A DNA stretch of 64,000 bases from Pseudoneurospora amorphoporcata (Eukaryota > Ascomycota > Sordariomycetes > Sordariales > Sordariaceae). Shown piece by piece: positions 34,051 through 46,600 of this stretch. Position 1 is the first letter of the stretch. Every line of letters begins with the position of its first letter. The position numbers and the translations under genes were made by a program. The stretch spans positions 1 through 64,000 of the forward strand of contig MU859147.1 of the NCBI GenBank assembly GCA_033297205.1, given 5' to 3'. Below the pieces are notes generated by a model. That model ran no database searches. It saw nothing but the letters and a program-made list of their open reading frames with translations, and was not told the origin of the DNA.

Positions 34051-36474
34051 TCACTGGTCGTAACAAACGTCCAGGGAGCCGAACAAGGATGGTTGGGGAG
34101 CATTATCGCCATCTTCAATCTCCTCAATAGGGTCGCCGCTGTAGTTAGGTAGCGCCCGTATATCCGCTCTCCCGTCACAGGCCCGTTTTCTCGGTCTGCC
34201 CCTTTTCCGTTTAAGCGTGGCCGGGGCAATGGCTACCGACGGACGGTCATTACGTGATGGGACAGAGTGTTTACCCACAAACGGTCTCGGCGGCGCAAAT
34301 CGGAACTGTTCCCCCGAATCCGGGGCCCCGGATCGGGACTGCGCTGGTTCAGCTACCAGAGACGCGTCTGCAGATGTGGTTGCCGAAGCCGCTACCGAGG
34401 TTGACTCGCCGGGCGCATCTAACATGGCGATCGTCATATTCTCGGTTGTCTCAGGCTCGTTACTGATGGGACTTGTGTCAAGACCAAGAGGCTCCACGGC
34501 AACGCTACTCTGGCTATTGGCGAGTGGAGTATAATGAGGAATAACAACAAGTTCCTCCGCCGAGGCTGAGTCAGGTTGAGAACTCGCCGATGATGGTTTG
34601 TCGATCTTTCTGTGGCTATGGAAGAAAGGTTGGATAACCATGTCTCTCCCATAAGGCTGTGGAAGCTCGGCGTTGGCAGAAGAAGACGTTCCAGCCACTG
34701 CAATGTTGCTGCCGTGCCCGGAATGATCATCGTCTCCCATCGATGGAAGACTGTTTTCATCGTATGGCCGTATGTTTTGAGCTGCATCATGTCTTGCTTC
34801 ATTGAATGCATCTCGCTCGACCTCTTCACTATGTTCGCCCCCAAATACGAATGTCTTCCAAGCATCAATAGGGTCACCTTGATGTAGTTCTCTCGTGGGT
34901 TCGCCTGAGGCCGAGACTGGTTGGTGGGAGATAGCAGGTATACGCCGGCCTCTTTTTTTCATTGTTTTTTCAACATCAACTGACGATGTTTCGAGCAATA
35001 CTGACAGCCTTGTCTGGGTTGGAGATGGTGCCAAGTGTCCAATCTTGTCGACCGGTCTGTCATATTTGCCAAGCACATCTGAGTGTGTGCCTGTACTGGA
35101 AAGCTGCATCTCAGGCAAAGCCATGTCATTTTCGCAGGCATGGAGTGCTTGAGCTGGTGGTGAATACTCTTCGTACCTTACTTCCTGTCTTTCGCTTACT
35201 CCAGGACTGATTCTGGGCTGCGCCATCGGCTCATGTTGTTCAGGGTTTGTTTGTGCACCAGGAGCGCTGCTAGACTCCCCCAACCAGGCCCTCCAGATTG
35301 AGTTCTCTGCTTTCTGTGAGGGCGTGACATAGGATATTGTTCGTCCAACCTGAGCAACATGGCTGGCAATGTTTTCGGAATCTAATGTTCCCGAAGAGAG
35401 CAATAAATGATCAGGTATCGCTCGTACAGGGACTGGATGAAAAATGCTCGGTACCGATGTCATAGTATGATGTGTATCATCGCTATCTGTATGTCGTCGT
35501 GAGATTGCTTGTCTAAGGTGATAATCTTTCGCATTTGAGGAAGGTTGTCTTCGAGCTCGCTTGCGAGGTGGCATATCTCCGGTTTCACAGTCTAATAAAC
35601 GAATGAAGTCAATATACAGATCTCATCTTGTTCTGGACAACAACATACCACTCGAGCTTTTCATAAAATGCCGACTTCTTTCGATTGGAACATCCTGCTT
35701 TACATGCGCAAAGCTTCGGCTGCCAATGGTTGAGCTTTCTTCAAGCTGCTTTTCTTGACTTCCAACGCGGATTTGCACATCCGCCCGACTGAGAGAACGC
35801 AAACGTGATGTGTGTTGTTGAGGGTACATGCCCCAATTGCTCTGAAGGATATGCGCCGTCTTTTCTTTCGTTGCTCTCGTAGGTTGAGTTAGGCCTGCAT
35901 GCTCTGGCACAAGGTGAGGTCGTTTGATAACTTTAACAGGGGACCGAATCCAGCTCGCACCCCAGTCTTTGCTCCCAAGGAGCCTCTGTCTCAACCTCTC
36001 TACCTCTTTGGCGTTGGTGTGTGACTGAGAAGGCGCTGTGTCTATAGCGGTGGCCTCGCCAACTTGCTCCTTCAAGAACTGATCGACTGTTGGTAAGAGA
36101 AGCTCGGACTTTGCAGAATCCTCTGCTGTTGGGACACTCGCACCCCATCTCCCTCGTCTATGAGAGGCGCTATGGGGAGACTTTTTCTCGGTGAGTATTG
36201 TACCAGGAGGGAGTTTTGGTAAGGCCGAGCTTGACTGAAGGTACGATATGGGAGGAGGACCGTTCTTCATAGCCTCTCTCTGCTCAGCTGCTCGAATCTT
36301 AGCTTTTGCAAAGTACTCCTTCTGACGTTGCTTATCTGCATTCGCTTTGCGCAGTTTACCGCGGCTATGGCGGTATAAAGTTCCATCCGTCCAGTTCATT
36401 TTGAAGAACTGGGAAAGTCTTCTGGAAAGAGGTATCTGCTCGCATGGCCGTGACCCGGAAGAAGAGTACTCCAT
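34051..36474 (-). CDS. uncharacterised AT-hook nuclear protein
   Basis: Two exons, 35,649-36,474 and 34,051-35,591, separated by a 57-bp intron (GTATGT...TTATTAG), join in frame to 788 residues. The N-terminus (about residues 27-65) has MNWTDGTLYRHSRGK followed by KQRQKEYFAKAK, which resembles an N-terminal motif of many uncharacterised fungal proteins. A basic PPRKRARRQ sits just after the splice junction. A single AT-hook core, KRKRGRPRKRA, lies about 50 residues from the C-terminus and suggests binding to AT-rich DNA. The rest is low-complexity, Ser/Pro/Glu-rich and probably disordered. The gene is divergent from the nitrilase, sharing a 673-bp promoter region. Function is unknown; a chromatin or DNA-repair role would be a guess. 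Confidence 0.85.
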
Positions 36475-37147
36475 TTGGCTAGGAAGTTGTCGAAAACGGA
36501 TAAAAATATTTCGAAACCTGAATGGCTTAAAAAGGGCTCATTAAGACCGACTAGATAGTGTATGAGAATGGTAACGAGGCTCGAGTAGGAAAACCGTCGA
36601 GCCGCTATCGATGATATGAGCGTGGTGTTTGAATTATACGCTCGACGTGATGGAAGGGGAAGAGTTCGGAAAGTGTGGGAAAATTTGAGCAGACGATCCC
36701 AGAAAGAGGAGCCTCGACGTAAAGCCTCTTATCAACTAAACAAGGAAGCTGCTGCCGTTGCCTAGTATGATCCATGGTGGTCTTACGTTCCTTCCACAGC
36801 TTGAACAGAGTCCGAATATGGGAAGTGAGCTCGGTGTAAGTGGGAAGTACCAATGTACCGATGTGTGGCGGGTTTCCACTAGATACACACCCCATTATGA
36901 GGCTCGCTCCTGCTGTGGCTCAGTTGCTGGTGGAAGGAACTTATGTAAACAACCTCCAGCCCCCACCTGCCCCACTCCAGTCAGCGCGGGGTCTCTGCAT
37001 CTTTTGTGGGTCATCTCGAATGCAGCTCCCGTCCGTCATGTCCCGCGGGAAGCTCCAGCGGGGAGCACCGACATCGCGGAACCCCTCCACTCTTCCTCCC
37101 ATTTCATCCTTTCCTGCTCCCGTCAGCACTGCGATTCGCGAACCATA
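36475..37147. promoter_or_regulatory. shared upstream region of two divergent genes
   Basis: 673 bp lie between the starts of the AT-hook gene (minus) and the nitrilase (plus). No other gene is seen. The nitrilase frame stays open upstream to 36,758, but that part has no sign of being coding. Confidence 0.5.
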
Positions 37148-38218
37148 ATGCGGACAACCACTTCGCGCTCCCTTAGAATTTTCACCAACTCTCTTATCGC
37201 AGGCTTCACGCGACCAAAAAGCTCGACTTTCTACCACCAGCCGTTTTCCGCCCTTCCCACAACCACCCGTCTGCTGCTTCACTCTCATATCCGCAAGATG
37301 GCTTCCTCGACCAAGCACCTGATCCTCCTCAAGAAGCCTGTCAAGCTAGCTTGCATCCAGCTTGCCAGCGGCGCCGACAAGTTCGCCAACCTCTCGCACG
37401 CCGCCGACAAGGTGCGCGAGGCCGCTTCGGGCGGCGCCAACATTGTCGTTCTTCCCGAATGCTTCAACTCCCCCTACGGCTGCGACTTCTTCCCCTCGTA
37501 CGCCGAGCAACTTCTTCCTTCCCCTCCGACTGCCGAGCAAAGCCCGTCCTTCCATGCGCTCTCCACAATGGCCCGCGACAACGGCATCTACCTGGTGGGA
37601 GGATCGATTCCCGAGCTCGCGATCGAGGAGGGCACCGAGGACAAGAAGACGTACTACAACACTAGCTTGATCTTCGGCCCCGACGGAAAGCTGCTCGCGT
37701 CGCATCGCAAGGTGCACCTCTTCGATATCGATATCCCGGGCAAGATCAAGTTCAAGGAGAGCGATGTGCTGTCGCCCGGTAACAGCGTGACATTGGTGGA
37801 CCTGCCAGATTACGGCCGTATCGCTGTGGCCATCTGTTATGATATCCGGTTCCCTGAGCTGGCCATGATTGCTGCTCGGAAGGGTTGCTTTGCTCTCGTT
37901 TATCCGGGCGCGTTCAACACCACAACGGGTCCTCTGCATTGGCGGCTGCAGGGACAGGCGAGGGCCATGGACAACCAAATGTATGTGGCCCTATGCAGTC
38001 CTGCGAGGGATTTGAGCGCCGGGTACCATGCGTATGGTCACAGCTTAATTGTTGATCCCATGGCGCAAGTGTTGGTAGAGGCGGAGGAGAGCGAGACGAT
38101 TGTAAGTGCCGAGCTCGACGGGGCAAAGATTGAGGAAGCAAGGTCGGGCATACCTCTGAGGGATCAGCGGAGGTTTGATATTTATCCTGATGTGAGCCAG
38201 GCGAAGGTGAGTTCTTGA
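37148..38218 (+). CDS. carbon-nitrogen hydrolase, omega-amidase (Nit2/Nit3) type
   Basis: Single exon, 356 residues from the ATG at 37,148. The catalytic triad is visible: Glu104 in VVLPECFNSPYG, Lys188 in HRKVHLFDIDIPG and Cys230 in AICYDIRFPE. These and the closing RRFDIYPDV fit omega-amidases, which hydrolyse alpha-ketoglutaramate and alpha-ketosuccinamate, the keto-acid products of glutamine and asparagine transamination. Residues 1-50 are rich in Arg, Ser and Thr with almost no acidic residues, like a mitochondrial presequence. A second ATG at 37,298 (MASSTKHL) would give a 306-residue cytosolic form of normal family length. The gene converges on spermidine synthase, 365 bp away. Confidence 0.93.
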   Translation: MRTTTSRSLRIFTNSLIAGFTRPKSSTFYHQPFSALPTTTRLLLHSHIRKMASSTKHLILLKKPVKLACIQLASGADKFANLSHAADKVREAASGGANIVVLPECFNSPYGCDFFPSYAEQLLPSPPTAEQSPSFHALSTMARDNGIYLVGGSIPELAIEEGTEDKKTYYNTSLIFGPDGKLLASHRKVHLFDIDIPGKIKFKESDVLSPGNSVTLVDLPDYGRIAVAICYDIRFPELAMIAARKGCFALVYPGAFNTTTGPLHWRLQGQARAMDNQMYVALCSPARDLSAGYHAYGHSLIVDPMAQVLVEAEESETIVSAELDGAKIEEARSGIPLRDQRRFDIYPDVSQAKVSS

Positions 38219-38583
38219 TCGCCGGGCTTCGTTGTCGTGTATTGATGTGAATGTCACATCCTGAACATTTGATCATCGTATGACGGTCACATCAATTTCT
38301 GATTTGTACATAACATTGCGAGGCGAATCCGATATATTTTGGTTCAAACAGTTCCTCGCGCGCAGGATTACCCATGAGGGCGACGTTTCCAGAACACCCT
38401 TTCCTTGCGCTGACGCCGCTATCTTTGATCGTGGCCAGAAGCACATCGGAGACTCGCCAACATATCTCGATTGTTCCCCCTTCCCAGCCCTGGGATGCAG
38501 TTCTGACTATGCAGATTCGGCGCCATGACCCCGTCATATCGTCATCACCAGTTTTTGTTTATTTTTCGTCAAAAAGCAAACCC
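38219..38583. other. shared 3' intergenic region
   Basis: 365 bp between the convergent nitrilase and spermidine synthase genes. It presumably holds both 3' UTRs. No gene is seen. Confidence 0.5.
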
Positions 38584-40278
38584 TTACTCAAGAGCCTTCT
38601 TGGCGAAGGTGGGGAGAATGAAGCTGGCCTTGTGGATCTCGGAGTTGTAGTAGCGGCAGAGCTTCTCCTCCTCCTCCTGGGACCAAGAGCGGAGAGGGAC
38701 CTTGACGTTGGCGTTGGGGTCCTTGGAGCAGACCATGAAGCCAATCTGGCCGGAGGGGTAGGTGGGGATGGTGGTGTAGGCGTACTCGGCAACGGGGAAG
38801 ACCTCCTTGCAGTCCTTCTTGAGCTTGGTGATGAGGGGAAGGTGGAGCCACTGGTTCTCAGCTGTTTGCACGAAGATGTATTAGCAATTGGGGGTTCCAA
38901 GAGGCGCGAGGTTGTTTGAGACTTGACAAAGATGATGATTGAAGACAATGACAGCGCAAACAGAATCCGAATCCAAGAGGAATCTTCGCCATATGTGTGA
39001 AAGTCGAGACGAACTACCACTAGGTAGGTTCCTGAGGGACCGCATAGGACTGAAAACAGGCAGGTTGAATGCCTGGCCTAAAACCAATTCCACTCAGGGC
39101 TCGATCTTTCTCGAGTAAAGGAGACGTACAACCTTGTGTGGTAATAACACCACCCTCGCGGAGGGCGTCGTGGAGAAGCTGGAAGTAGGGCTTCTGGAAG
39201 AGAGACTCGGCGGGACCCTCGGGATCGGAGGAGTCGGTGATGATGACATCGAAGGTGTTCTTGAAGTCCTCGAGGAACTTGAAGCCATCGCCAACGTGGA
39301 CCTTGACCTTGGGGTGCTCGAAGCCAGCAGACATGTGGGGGAGGAACTGCTTGGAGAGACGGATGACAGCCTGTAATGGAAGAAAGGTGGTTAGCAGGCG
39401 GATCGGATGCAAGGTCTTTGATATGCGGTTCGGATTGAACATACCTCATCGATGTCGCAGAGGATGGCCTCCTCAACGACGTCGTGCTTGACGACCTCAC
39501 GGAGGACACCACCATCACCACCACCGATGACGAGGACCTTCTTGGGGCTGGGGTGGGAGTTCATGGCGAGATGGGTGATCATCTCTTGGTAGGAGAACTC
39601 ATCACGCTCGGTGCACTGGATGACGTTGTCAAGGACGAGGACGTTGCCATGGTCAGTGGACTTGAAGATCAGGACATCCTGATACAAGCTCTTCTCGTGG
39701 TGGAGGACCTTCTCGACCTTGAGGGTCATGGCCTGGCCAGGCCACATGTTGGAGATCTCGCGGAACCAGCCATCTGTTCGGTGTGGTTAGCCAGTCTGCC
39801 GTTCTCTAACATAAGCCGAGTCCATATGACACCAATGTGACATCCAGTCATATCAACATGCATCCTGCTGTCTTGATGCGAATGGGATGTTTGATGGGGT
39901 GCATTGGGACGAAGAAGAACATGTCATGCTGGTGCAATAGCCACGGGCCCTCGGCAGCAACAGCATCGCGATCCCCCGTATCACAGTGCTGCAAGACAAC
40001 AAGGCATCCAACATGCCATTGGTGTTGTTCATGATTGCGCACGCCATGTGTCGTGAAGTTTGGTGCAAGCCGACTCATGGAAGGGTCCTCGTTACGTGTG
40101 CCACAAGGAGCGCCGTGTTTGGCATTGCACATGGCGGGGTTACGATAGCTTGCGGCCCGCAATGAGGTAGTTCCCGTCGATGGTATTATGGATGGAGGGG
40201 TAGCACTTGGTGTAGCGAGAGACGGCCGTGAACGGGAGAACACGTACCCTGGATCGTGGGGTGAGTGATTTCGGACAT
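38584..40278 (-). CDS. spe-3: spermidine synthase
   Basis: Transfers aminopropyl from decarboxylated S-adenosylmethionine to putrescine to make spermidine; cytosolic. Four exons: 40,248-40,278 (MSEITHPTIQ), 39,445-39,773, 39,130-39,370 and 38,584-38,861, joining to 292 residues. Motifs: DGWFREISNMWPGQAMTLKV, the nucleotide-binding VLVIGGGDGGVLREV, the synthase signature VIITDSSDPEGPAESLF, and QWLHLPLI and YAYTTIPTYPSGQIGFM near the end. The third exon has two possible donors 3 bp apart (GTTGTA at 39,132 or GTACGT at 39,129). They give QAENQW or QGSENQW; I chose the stronger GTACGT. Intron 1 is about 474 bp. Confidence 0.95.
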
Positions 40279-43012
40279 CTTGAAGGATTGATAGAGACCG
40301 GTCGACCTGGAGAAGAAGCGATTGTTGAATTGACAGGAGGATGTCAGGATTCGAGTCCGGGGAAAACAGCGACGGAGTAGGAAAGCCAGCGTGAAAAACT
40401 CAATTCCTTCCTTCCTCGAGAGGAGGGGCCAGTGACCACACACAATTCACACTCTTAAAAAGGTCCAATCACACCAATCACGCAGGTCGAGGCAACAAAA
40501 TTTTTCTGGACCTTCCCCCTCCCAGCACTACAACCTATGAGCGAATAAAAACGTGGTTGACAGTGCAACTGTGGACTCAAGAGACATTGTTCACTTTTAC
40601 ACAAGACGTTGCATTTGAATGTGCAGCTGTACGTGCAGATTGGGTGCAAAAGCACGTGGAAAACAAATTGGGCGGTTGCCAGGAGCTTCAACCACAATGC
40701 CAAGACCATGATAACGCACGACCCCAGAAAGTCTAGCGTGTAAAACCTTCCAAGTTCTGAAAGCACTCGTCCTCTTGGTTTCTTTTTTTCTTCCTTTTCA
40801 CGTGTTATGGGCTGCGAAAGGAGTCCTGATATTTCCCTTAATATGTCGAACTTCAAATACACCCACCAGACGCTTTCCAGGGGTTCAATTCAAGGTGTTC
40901 GATGTGTTTAGCGGCCACTATGAGACCTCGAGCAAGATTCCATGGCGAATGAAGGCAACAACAACGATCGACGGACTTGTACGTGGAATGACTGAATATC
41001 TCCAAAGGAGCAGAAGTAACCGTTAATTGGCATTTCCGTTCAAATCAACTTACCTACTGGTCCACCATGACCACGATATCAAAGTAGCCATGGTCCATAT
41101 ACGGTACACTGAATCTGGCATGCCGTGGGTCATCCCGGGAGCCCGGCCGATAAGACGAGACACGAACAACAGTATCTCCCACCACCGCAGTTCCCTTTTC
41201 TCCCAAAACGGTCAGCGGCTTCGGACGTAGCGTCACCGCTGGCTTGGGCCATGCCGCTTGTGCTGTGTATCATAACTGCTACAGAAGGCTGGGGAGGTAT
41301 AAGACTATTTGTGCCACATACCGCGAGCGGTCAGGCGAAGGAGACATGGCGGCTTGAGGTCGGAGATCTACCCAAGCTGAAGGACTCGATAATGCGTGGA
41401 GTAATGCTTTGGATCCCGCACGCTCGAAAGTCCCAGCTGTACCCAGCAATCTCATATTGTTAAAGGTCGAGAATCACGGCGGGCGAGATCCAGCATGACT
41501 ACAGCGTAGGCATGGTTCTCGGGTTGTGCTTCAAGTTCTCCTCCCTCGACGTTGCGGGCTTCAGACAGCCCAAATGTTTTCCACTATTCTACACTTCGCA
41601 CCGCCCGAGGTCATGTCTTAACACTATTCGAAAGAGAACAATTTCACAGGAGGCTGAACGGAAATTATTCCCAATACACGTTGCTGATGTCGATTTCATG
41701 CATGGATCAGGTTCGATGAAGACCACGGAGCGAGATAGATGAAGGGTGAAAAGCCGTGGCCAGCACGTTTCATGTCGTACGATTCGATCAGACATTGCAA
41801 TGAAACGAAGGTCGAACCTCGATATCCTAGAATTCGGGTTAACGAACCACACCTATAATATGGCAAGACATCTTATTCACAGACAGCACAGTGAACTTTG
41901 AGTGTGGTTGTACCATGGACTGGGAGTATAGCTTGTACGTGTACACTACGTAGTAGCTTGCTCTCCACGTGGATGTGGTGCTTGGGTTGCCAGATCGGGA
42001 TGTGAATCGACAAAAGTAGGATATGCAGTCGGGGCAGTGTACGACAAAAGCGGTCTTGAAAGTTGATATGAATTCAGGAGGGCATCATCGCAAAAAACAT
42101 CGCGGGCCAATTCGCTGCAGGTCGAAAGCGATATATATGGAATCATTTTAGCAAAAGGAACCGAGGATGCAATTTGTTCCGAGTCCCCTGGCGAGCCTGG
42201 GCTAGTACTGTAGAATATTCTTGGAGTGTTCTACACTAGGTAGTATTAACGGCTCCAGTTGCCCTGGATCCACCGATGCCGATCATCATAACGGCGTCCG
42301 GGTCCGTTGTTGACTAGAATGAAGTGGTTCCCCGATCCTGACAGGACCAGCGAACGGCGGACGTTCGTACATACTGTGCTGGAACCGAGCGTAACTTCAT
42401 CATGGCATTTTCTGGTTTCCGAGCTCTCGGCACGGCTTACTTTCACAGGCTCCAGAAAATCAAACCATGTGTTGCTGTTCAATGACAGGGGGGTGGGCTT
42501 CACAAAATGTCGACGTGAAGAAAGTGACTCTGAGATGTCCCCATGGCTCCATATCGTAGTCTCCTGATTAGCGGCAGCCCAGATAGAGTGAAATGGCACT
42601 CTTCGGGGGTTCCGGGACGTCAGGGTTTTTCATCTTGAAGAGAAGAGGTTGGAGAAAACTTGAAGATTCTCACTTAAACGTAACCGTAGAGTACTGTACA
42701 ATAGCTCTCAATTAGCTATATCTTCGTTCACCCACCTTTGAGAATGGCACCAACCCAAATTGTCCACTTACCTCCGCAAAAATCAGTCCAGTGCCAGACT
42801 GCCGGTCCCTGGTGTCGAAATCTTGAGAGGTACTATACCGGCCTCCTTTTCGAAGAAGTTTCATAGCTAGCGATGTCGACAATATGCCCCTGCATCTGCC
42901 GCTAGCACACGCAATGGAATATCGTGATATCCACCACCGGGCCGATCATCATTCATCGCCCTTCTCGGCGTCCCGACCACTGGTGTACGAGGCATCTCGT
43001 TAACCGTGTAGG
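40279..43012. other. gene-free interval
   Basis: About 2.7 kb upstream of spermidine synthase with only short, random-looking frames. No domain, RNA gene or transposon end is recognised. Confidence 0.45.
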
Positions 43013-43207
43013 TAATACGCCATTTTTTCCCCGACAGGGACCGGCAGCTAATGAGGTTTTGTAGACACCAAAATGCAACCGTTTGGCTACTTCGGGCTAC
43101 TTTTGTGGTATCTTAGCACTGCGCTATAGGCCCATAACAGCATCACTGACTGTTTAGGACTAAGGTCCTCAAACGTTTTTATGGGCCTAGACAAAAATGG
43201 CGCATTA
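43013..43207. mobile_element. short inverted-repeat element (MITE-like)
   Basis: 15-bp terminal inverted repeats with one mismatch: TAATACGCCATTTTT (43013-43027) and AAAAATGGCGCATTA (43193-43207). TA lies at each end, as in Tc1/mariner-type elements. A second, internal perfect 10-bp inverted repeat pairs 43,127-43,136 with 43,180-43,189 (TAGGCCCATA). No coding capacity in 195 bp. Confidence 0.5.
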
Positions 43208-43362
43208 TAAGGTTAAAGAGATTCTGAATCCAGAACAAGGCTTGACTGCTGGTAAAGTAGGAGAGAAACCGTTGCACGGTCCACGAGGCCTTCAATGCAA
43301 CGTTCGCTGAAAGAGATGGCAATGCCCCTATTTGCAGTGCATTGTTGGTTCTCTCGTGAATG

Positions 43363-43422
<60 letters not shown>

Positions 43423-43569
43423 TTTTAAAAAAAAAATTTATAATAATGGGACAAATTAGAAGANNNNNNNNNNTTTTTTTTTTTTAACAAAATGGGTTTG
43501 GTTTTTTTGCTAATTTTTTTGGGGTTTTTCCTTTGTTAAATTTTATTTTTTTGTCTTTTTTTTGTTTCT

Positions 43570-43619
<50 letters not shown>

Positions 43620-46600
43620 CCATGCAGGGACATCCCTTGTAAGTACCAACTTGGAGTCTCTGCGGACATCTGAGACGGGCGACTCTCATCAGCTCATCGA
43701 CCATATTTGCTTCTTTTGTTTCTTGTGTCGCTCCGTTACCGCCCGGCAAACCATCCGGGGAACTTGCATATTGAAATCGTCCAGGTGCAAGAAAAACTGA
43801 GACATTCCATCTCGATAGGTACGGAGAGAGGCAAAAGCTCCTGGGGTTCAAAAAGAGAGTTCTTACACTTTCCCGCTCTTGCCCTCCCATGGCCCCAAAA
43901 CAGGACCAAGAACAACCTGATAGTGGTTCAGCCTGCCATCATCTTTTGGAGACGAAGGCGAGCAGGATGTCAAGCCTGAACCCGAAAAGAATGATTTGTC
44001 GCTTCCAATCATCGTGACACTGTGCCGCAAGCCTGATGAACCCGATGCTCCTGATTCCTGTGAACCAGCCGCATCCGCGAGCCCCTTGCTTTGCTCATGG
44101 CTTGTCATGGAGGACGAGCCCCCCACCGGGGAAATGTTGGAAAGGGTCCAATGAACGCTATTGGCTGGCGGCCATGCGACGCTCCACCAGCCTGGCTTGT
44201 CGTCAGGCCAATGCTCGCGCAGTCAAAGCAGCTTAGAAAGCAGCCTGGCAGGGAACCACTCAGGGGGAAAGGGTCAAATGTCTGTGTATGTAGTGTAGTG
44301 TAATTATGTGTGGCTAGGTCACTCAGCTGGGGAAGAAAGGGGAGAATCGGAGGAGATCCGGACAATGATTGCGGGTAAGAGGCGATGCAATTCCCAAGAC
44401 GTCGGGATATACGGATGAGCAAAGTTGGTCGGGGTCTTAAGGGTTGGTCATCGTTACGTGGAGTCGTTGGAGATGGTATGTCCTCGGGCAGCGTACCCTA
44501 GAGTCTAACTCGTAGACCCGTGCCAGCCATGGCCCTGGATGAGCTCTAGGTAGTGATTAAGCAGGCCACGACAATCTGAATGAGCTTCGCAACTTTATAG
44601 TACGTTTCTCATGGTGAGATGACATCTGAATATATCCTCATAGGACTGCTTTGAACACACGCTCACATATTCCAGCGAGGCGGGCAGCCGGGGGCGGGAG
44701 GTCGCACTGTTTCAGTTGCATGAACCTCATGTTCGTCTCCCATTTTTGGATGGCCGATTGCGTATCTGTCAGATCGCCACCGTCATCTCCCGTCTGAAAA
44801 GATGGAAAACGTTCGCTTCCACTTGTGGACACTTACTGATCCATCATTGCCATTCAAATGCCGATGACCGGTACCCGGAGTTATTGGATGCTTGCCAATA
44901 GTCCAGAGTTTGAGTAAATGAGAAGGAAGAGTCCATCCACTTCGCCGTCATACTTAGCTGGTTGATTCGAATTTCTGCAGTCATATGGATCTTTTTCTGT
45001 GAAGCGTTGGTGATGTCTTTCGGCTCCTCATTTGCCATCTATCGTCTTCGTCTTGGGGCGGCCAAAATGTCCGATTATGGGTGCGATCTAATTCCCGTGT
45101 TTCGGGGCCATGTGGTATGGTTGAAGCTCTTGGAATCTCAGGGAACGGTGACGGATCCGTCAACGCCGTTCGTCGGGTGACTGTGGTGTGCTCGTTTCTC
45201 GTCGTCGTCCTCACTCTCGGGATGGCTTTCGTTTGGTTAGTATTGTGCATCCTTACATCGAGTGACCCCCCGGCTCCTCCCCGTGGTGGTGGTCCATGTG
45301 GGCAACAAGGGACTTCGAAACAGCGGGCGGCATCGAGGAAGGATTCCACTCTGATTAATTGCCAAAGTTGTCCTAGTGCTGTTTTTCGCAAGTCCCAGTT
45401 GGGACATGGCAATTTTGAAATATCAAAAGTGCCTGCCCGGTTGTGCTGCAAAAAGCGAAGCCACGGGGTCCACCATGTGCACTGCACCCCTGGTCTTCCC
45501 TTCCCTGGACGCCGCGTCAGGTCCTGCAGTGTCGTTGTCGTTCCACAGAAGTGGACTTTCTACAGCTTGATTTTGTCGAGATCGGTAATGAATGCCCTTC
45601 TTTTGAATAAAAATTTGGGCAAATGGAGTTATTGATTGCATCAATCTTCACCTCCCCTTTATATGCGCAAGAAATGCAAATTGAGACCATTCTTTGGATC
45701 TCCTTGTGGCACTAATAAAAAACTGCACGGCCGCTGCCCTGAGCACCACCAAGACGGGGGAATGACACCGGCCCAAGGCATGGAAGGCACTGCACCTTCC
45801 ATCAGGCACGGTGGCCCGCCTTGTGGGATGGCATGAGCCACGGGGATTGGATGGGGGCATCCAGTGGGCCTGGGATGCAGAATTGGATACCTGCCGGGCA
45901 GAGATCAGCGAGTGGCAGCGACGGAACTGTGTGGGTGGCTCCCACCACACTCGCTGTCTGTCCCACTCGCCGTTCCACCAGTCATTGTGTAGGGAGAAGG
46001 GAGGCCATTCCCTGAGAGACCAGGCTGGAAACGAACCTGAAGGCATGGAACATCATGGCAGGAACCAGGCGGAAAGGGAATACCATTCCGGGGCAGGAGG
46101 GCCTAGAGATAATATGTAATACGGTTTTAGGTCGGTAGTTGCCCTCCTTGTCCCCGGCCTCGTCCATGCTTCCTTCCCGTCCGTCGCCGTTCGTTGCCCG
46201 CCTGCCCGCCCGCCCATGCTTTTTCTGATCTCCGACGGATGGTCTGATCGTCCTTGTCTCCATTGCTACATCGTCGCTTGTCCCAGGTTTAACGAGCGGC
46301 CTGCCATTTCTGCATTGCGGTGATTTTACTAGTCCGGCCTGCTTTATCTCGCTGCAGAGCCAACTCTCCTTGCCATTGTTGTCGATGCTACACAGAAGCC
46401 GCTCACATCCTTTTTTGTCTTTGCCCGGCTTTCTTATTCTCCCTCCCCCTTCCCACCCACGCGCACCCTTTTTTTACTCCCGTTTCTAACGACCTGATCT
46501 GCGTCGGTTTCTTTGTATCCTCTTGTTCACGCTTCTACCACGAGAACAACTGCGGTATCGATTTTGCTCGAAACCGGACGCCTCGAGACTAGAAGCTGCC

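Noticed and set aside
36758..37147. Open frame extending upstream of the nitrilase
   Set aside because: The sequence before MRTT has no conserved or targeting character and overlaps the shared promoter region.
40455..40862. 135-codon minus-strand frame before spermidine synthase
   Set aside because: No motif and ordinary spacer composition; it lies upstream of the spermidine synthase start and is probably promoter sequence.
45081..45635. 184-codon frame upstream of the G-alpha gene
   Set aside because: Overlapped by long frames on the opposite strand, no domain and no start context; not supported as a gene.
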